Positions 61,461 to 64,000 of a stretch of DNA of 64,000 nt are shown piece after piece. The translations under genes and the position numbers were made by a program. The DNA is from Leptolyngbya sp. O-77. Its GTDB lineage: Bacteria > Cyanobacteriota > Cyanobacteriia > Elainellales > Elainellaceae. Location of the stretch: positions 4,625,001 through 4,689,000 of the forward strand of contig NZ_AP017367.1 of assembly GCF_001548395.1 (NCBI RefSeq), read 5' to 3'. Positions within the stretch are counted from its first letter, which is position 1, and every line of letters begins with the position of its first letter. Below the pieces are notes generated by a model. It worked only from the letters and a program-made list of their open reading frames with translations. It was not told where the DNA came from and did no database searches.

Positions 61461-63611
61461 ATGCCAGTTAAAACCCTGTGCCCCTATTGCGGCGTGGGCT
61501 GTGGGCTAGAGGTCGTGCCATTGCAGGGCAAGGGGGCGTGGCAGGTGCGGGGCGATCGCACGCATCCGTCCAGCCAGGGGATGGTGTGCGTGAAGGGCGC
61601 GACGGTGGCGGAGTCGATTGGCAAGGATCGGCTGCTCTATCCGATGTGGCGCGAGTCGCTGGATCAGGACTTTCGGCAGATTAGCTGGGACGAGGCGCTG
61701 GACAAACTGTGCGATCGCATTCGCGCCGTCCTTGCCAGCCACGGCCCTGATGGCATCTGCATGTATGGCTCCGGCCAATTCGTCACGGAAGATTACTACA
61801 CCGCCCAAAAGCTGATGAAGGGCTGTTTGGGAACCAATAACTTCGATGCCAACTCGCGGCTGTGCATGTCCTCGGCGGTGTCGGGCTATGGGCAGAGCTT
61901 TGGCGCAGACGGGCCACCCTGCTGCTATGAGGATTTGGAGCAAACGGACTGCGCGGTGATCGTCGGCAGCAACATGGCCGAGTGTCACCCGATCGCCTTC
62001 AATCGCCTGCGGAAGTATCACAAAAAAACGCCCCATGTCCGCCTGATTGTGGTCGATCCGCGCCGCACCCAGACCGCCGACGCTGCCGACCTGCACCTGG
62101 CCATTCGCCCCGGTACAGATATTGATTTGTTCAATGGCATTGCCTACCTGCTGATGCAGTGGGGCTATGAGCAGCCAGAATTCATTCAGCAGCATACAAA
62201 CGGCTATGCCGACTATGCCGAAGTGGTGCGCCACTACCCGCCGGAGATTGTGAGCGATCGCTGCGGAATTTCTATATCCGACCTGGAAACCGCCGCCCGC
62301 TGGTGGGGCGAGTCGGGGCGAGTGCTGTCGCTGTGGTCGATGGGGCTGAACCAGTCCAGCGAAGGCACGGCCAAAGTCCGCAGCCTGATCAACCTGCACC
62401 TGCTGACGGGGCAAATCGGCAGACCCGGCGCGGGGCCGTTTTCTCTGACCGGCCAGCCCAACGCGATGGGCGGCCGCGAGGCGGGCGGATTGTCGCACCT
62501 GCTACCCGGCTATCGGTTTGTAGCCAATTCCCAGCACCGCGCCGAAGTGGAGCAAGCCTGGGGATTGCCACCCGGCCGCATTTCCGCGATGCCCGGCCGC
62601 ACCGTGTGGGACATGATTCGCGGGCTGGAAGGGGGCGAAGTCGGACTCTTCTGGATTGCGGCGACGAATCCGGCCGTGAGCCTGCCCGACTTGGTGCGAG
62701 TAAAGGCGGCCCTGGGGCGATCGCCCTTCACCATCTACCAGGAAGCCTACTTTCCCACCGAAACCGCCGAATTCGCCCACCTGCTGCTGCCCGCCACCCA
62801 ATGGAGCGAAAAGAGCGGCACCATGACCAACTCGGAGCGCGTGGTGACGCTGGCTAAAGCCTTTCAGCCTGCCCCCGGCGAAGCCCGCGCCGACTGGGAA
62901 ATTTTCTGCGAAGTCGGCCGCCGCCTTGGGTTTGCCGCCCAGTTCCCCTTTCAAACCGCTGCCCAAGTCCATGCTGAATTTGTGAAGCTCACCCAGGGCC
63001 GCCCCTGCGACATGAGCGACATCAGCCATGCACGGCTAGAGCAGGAGGGCCCCTTGCAATGGCCGCTGTCCAGCAGTGAGAACCCTGAATCGCAGACCCA
63101 GTCCGCCAAGCGCCTCTACACCGACCTGCAATTTCACACGCCCGACGGACGGGCCCGCTTTAGCGCCGCTCACTCGCGGGGGCTGGCAGAACCCCCCGAC
63201 CCCGACTTTCCGCTGGTGCTGACAACGGGGCGATTGTATGGACACTGGCACACCCAGACCCGCACTGGACGCACCGAAAAGATTACCCAGATGCACCCCA
63301 ACCCCTTTATCGAAATTCACCCGCGCGATGCGGAGCCGCTGGGCATTGGGGAGGGAGACTTGGTAGAAGTGCGATCGCGCCGGGGTTGGGCCCGCTTTCC
63401 GGCAAAAGTGACAAAGGCGATCGCCCCTGGCACGGTCTTTGTGCCCATGCACTGGGGGGCACTCTGGGCAGACCATGCCGAAGCCAACGCCCTCACCCAC
63501 CCCGCAGCTTGTCCCGACTCGAAACAGCCAGAGCTAAAGGCCTGTGCGGTAAAGCTGCTGCCCGTGCAAGTAGAAACGCCCGTGCGTCAGGAGTTGAGCG
63601 TGCTGGGGTAG
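61461..63611 (+). CDS. narB: ferredoxin-nitrate reductase
   Basis: 716 residues from ATG 61461, which has AAGGAAG upstream; a GTG at 61449 is in frame but weaker. Molybdopterin (bis-MGD) enzyme reducing nitrate to nitrite with ferredoxin. N-terminal [4Fe-4S] cluster Cys7, Cys10, Cys14 and Cys43 (CPYCGVGCG, then MVCVKG). Mo ligand Cys135 (SRLCMSSAV), then CAVIVGSNMAECHPI and GRPGAGPFSLTGQPNAMGG. Lacks the Tat signal of periplasmic NapA, so cytoplasmic. Last gene of the operon; a polypurine/polypyrimidine tract follows. Confidence 0.95.
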   Translation: MPVKTLCPYCGVGCGLEVVPLQGKGAWQVRGDRTHPSSQGMVCVKGATVAESIGKDRLLYPMWRESLDQDFRQISWDEALDKLCDRIRAVLASHGPDGICMYGSGQFVTEDYYTAQKLMKGCLGTNNFDANSRLCMSSAVSGYGQSFGADGPPCCYEDLEQTDCAVIVGSNMAECHPIAFNRLRKYHKKTPHVRLIVVDPRRTQTADAADLHLAIRPGTDIDLFNGIAYLLMQWGYEQPEFIQQHTNGYADYAEVVRHYPPEIVSDRCGISISDLETAARWWGESGRVLSLWSMGLNQSSEGTAKVRSLINLHLLTGQIGRPGAGPFSLTGQPNAMGGREAGGLSHLLPGYRFVANSQHRAEVEQAWGLPPGRISAMPGRTVWDMIRGLEGGEVGLFWIAATNPAVSLPDLVRVKAALGRSPFTIYQEAYFPTETAEFAHLLLPATQWSEKSGTMTNSERVVTLAKAFQPAPGEARADWEIFCEVGRRLGFAAQFPFQTAAQVHAEFVKLTQGRPCDMSDISHARLEQEGPLQWPLSSSENPESQTQSAKRLYTDLQFHTPDGRARFSAAHSRGLAEPPDPDFPLVLTTGRLYGHWHTQTRTGRTEKITQMHPNPFIEIHPRDAEPLGIGEGDLVEVRSRRGWARFPAKVTKAIAPGTVFVPMHWGALWADHAEANALTHPAACPDSKQPELKACAVKLLPVQVETPVRQELSVLG

Positions 63612-63755
63612 GGGAGAGGGAAGAGGGAAGAAGGAAGAACGAAAAACGAAGAGAAGGGAAAAACGAAGAGGGAAGAAGGAAGAAGGAAGAAGGAAAACCT
63701 GTTCTTCTCTCTTCTTTTTTCTTTCTTCTCTCTTCCTTCTTCCCTAAACTGTCTT
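63612..63755. repeat. polypurine then polypyrimidine tract, probable operon terminator
   Basis: A G/A-rich run with GAAGA units and GGAAGAACGAA (from about 63612 to 63700) is followed by a C/T-rich run (about 63704-63750). The halves are near complements, so a long hairpin can form behind narB. Same element family as 366-470 and 52461-52555. Confidence 0.85.
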
Positions 63756-63779
63756 TGGCTGGCTGGATGAATAGGTGCT

Positions 63780-64000
63780 ATGGCAAATGATCAGGTGCTG
63801 CGGCAAACTCTGGTGCGGCTAGATGGGCTGGGCTACAAGGCTTATAAAGAGATTCAGGGCAGCTATCGGTTTCCGGGCTTTACGCTGCATATTGACTTTG
63901 TGCAGGGCGACCCGTTTGCAGCTCCTAGTCGGCTGCGGGTCGTCGTGCCCCAGGCGGAGGCGGGTTTCCCGCCAGAAACATTCCACACGCGCAGCCGGGA
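63780..64000 (+). CDS. ABC-class ATPase domain protein, 3' end outside window
   Basis: The first 73 codons from ATG 63780: NDQVLRQTLVRLDGLGYKAY, then EIQGSYRFPGFTLHIDFVQG and DPFAAPSRLRVVVPQAEAGF. This matches the start of the predicted ABC-class ATPase family (PF09818 type), whose P-loop lies further downstream, outside the window. Function unknown. Confidence 0.75.
   Translation, partial: MANDQVLRQTLVRLDGLGYKAYKEIQGSYRFPGFTLHIDFVQGDPFAAPSRLRVVVPQAEAGFPPETFHTRSR

Overview
The window reads as chromosomal DNA of a cyanobacterium. The palindrome GCGATCGC (HIP1) is scattered throughout, usually as GGCGATCGCC. Cyanobacterial marker genes are present (hetZ-patU, ycf51, DpsA-type ferritin, ferredoxin-dependent nirA and narB, a plastid-terminal-oxidase-like oxidase). 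The gene set (PFL fermentation, bispecific AdhE, filament-associated hetZ/patU, no heterocyst or nitrogenase genes) would fit a filamentous, possibly hot-spring or mat-dwelling Leptolyngbya-like organism; this is inference, not proof. I saw no rRNA, tRNA, CRISPR array, transposase or prophage.

Layout. 1-5 kb: the end of a YbaK-type deacylase, a catalytic/non-catalytic M16 peptidase pair and two small cyanobacterial proteins. 5-7.4 kb: hetZ-patU. 7.6-9 kb: a lumenal pentapeptide protein and a YraN-like protein. 9-12.2 kb: a small purine-catabolism group (allantoin-racemase-like protein, HpxO-type urate hydroxylase, 5-hydroxyisourate hydrolase). 12.2-16.1 kb: ppsA and mtnP. 16.4-24.4 kb: an anaerobic/redox island on the minus strand (pflA, pflB, adhE, plastoquinol terminal oxidase) facing an HxlR regulator. 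24.5-31 kb: FTR1-like permease, pentapeptide-TPR protein, VOC protein, Uma2 protein, an AlaC-like aminotransferase overlapping a GldA-like dehydrogenase, and ycf51. 31-35 kb: a coiled-coil membrane protein, then alpha-E and circularly permuted ATP-grasp proteins. 35-42 kb: zinc-ribbon protein, DUF1400 hydrolase, nagA, mscL, cryptochrome DASH. 42.4-50.4 kb: a 1375-residue multi-PAS/GAF kinase with a kinase remnant behind it, sirohydrochlorin chelatase, dps, bestrophin, a LysR regulator. 50.5-54 kb: a PGM1-like ligase and a HEAT-repeat protein. 54.3-63.6 kb: a complete nitrate assimilation operon nirA-nrtA-nrtB-nrtC-nrtD-narB, with textbook NtcA and NtcB sites ahead of nirA but a one-base frameshift in nrtC. 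The window ends inside an ABC-class ATPase gene.

How the parts work together. The nitrate operon imports nitrate and reduces it to ammonium with photosynthetic ferredoxin. The pfl/adhE island would let the cell turn pyruvate into formate, acetyl-CoA and ethanol in dark anoxia, while the neighbouring terminal oxidase and the HxlR protein suggest redox control. The urate group would open the purine ring to release nitrogen, but OHCU decarboxylase and allantoinase are not in the window.

A second layer of structure is non-coding. Many gaps carry short tandem arrays (8-16 bp units), several directly upstream of genes. There are also GAAGAGG-type polypurine tracts downstream of genes and TTAGGGG-like inverted repeats between nrt genes.
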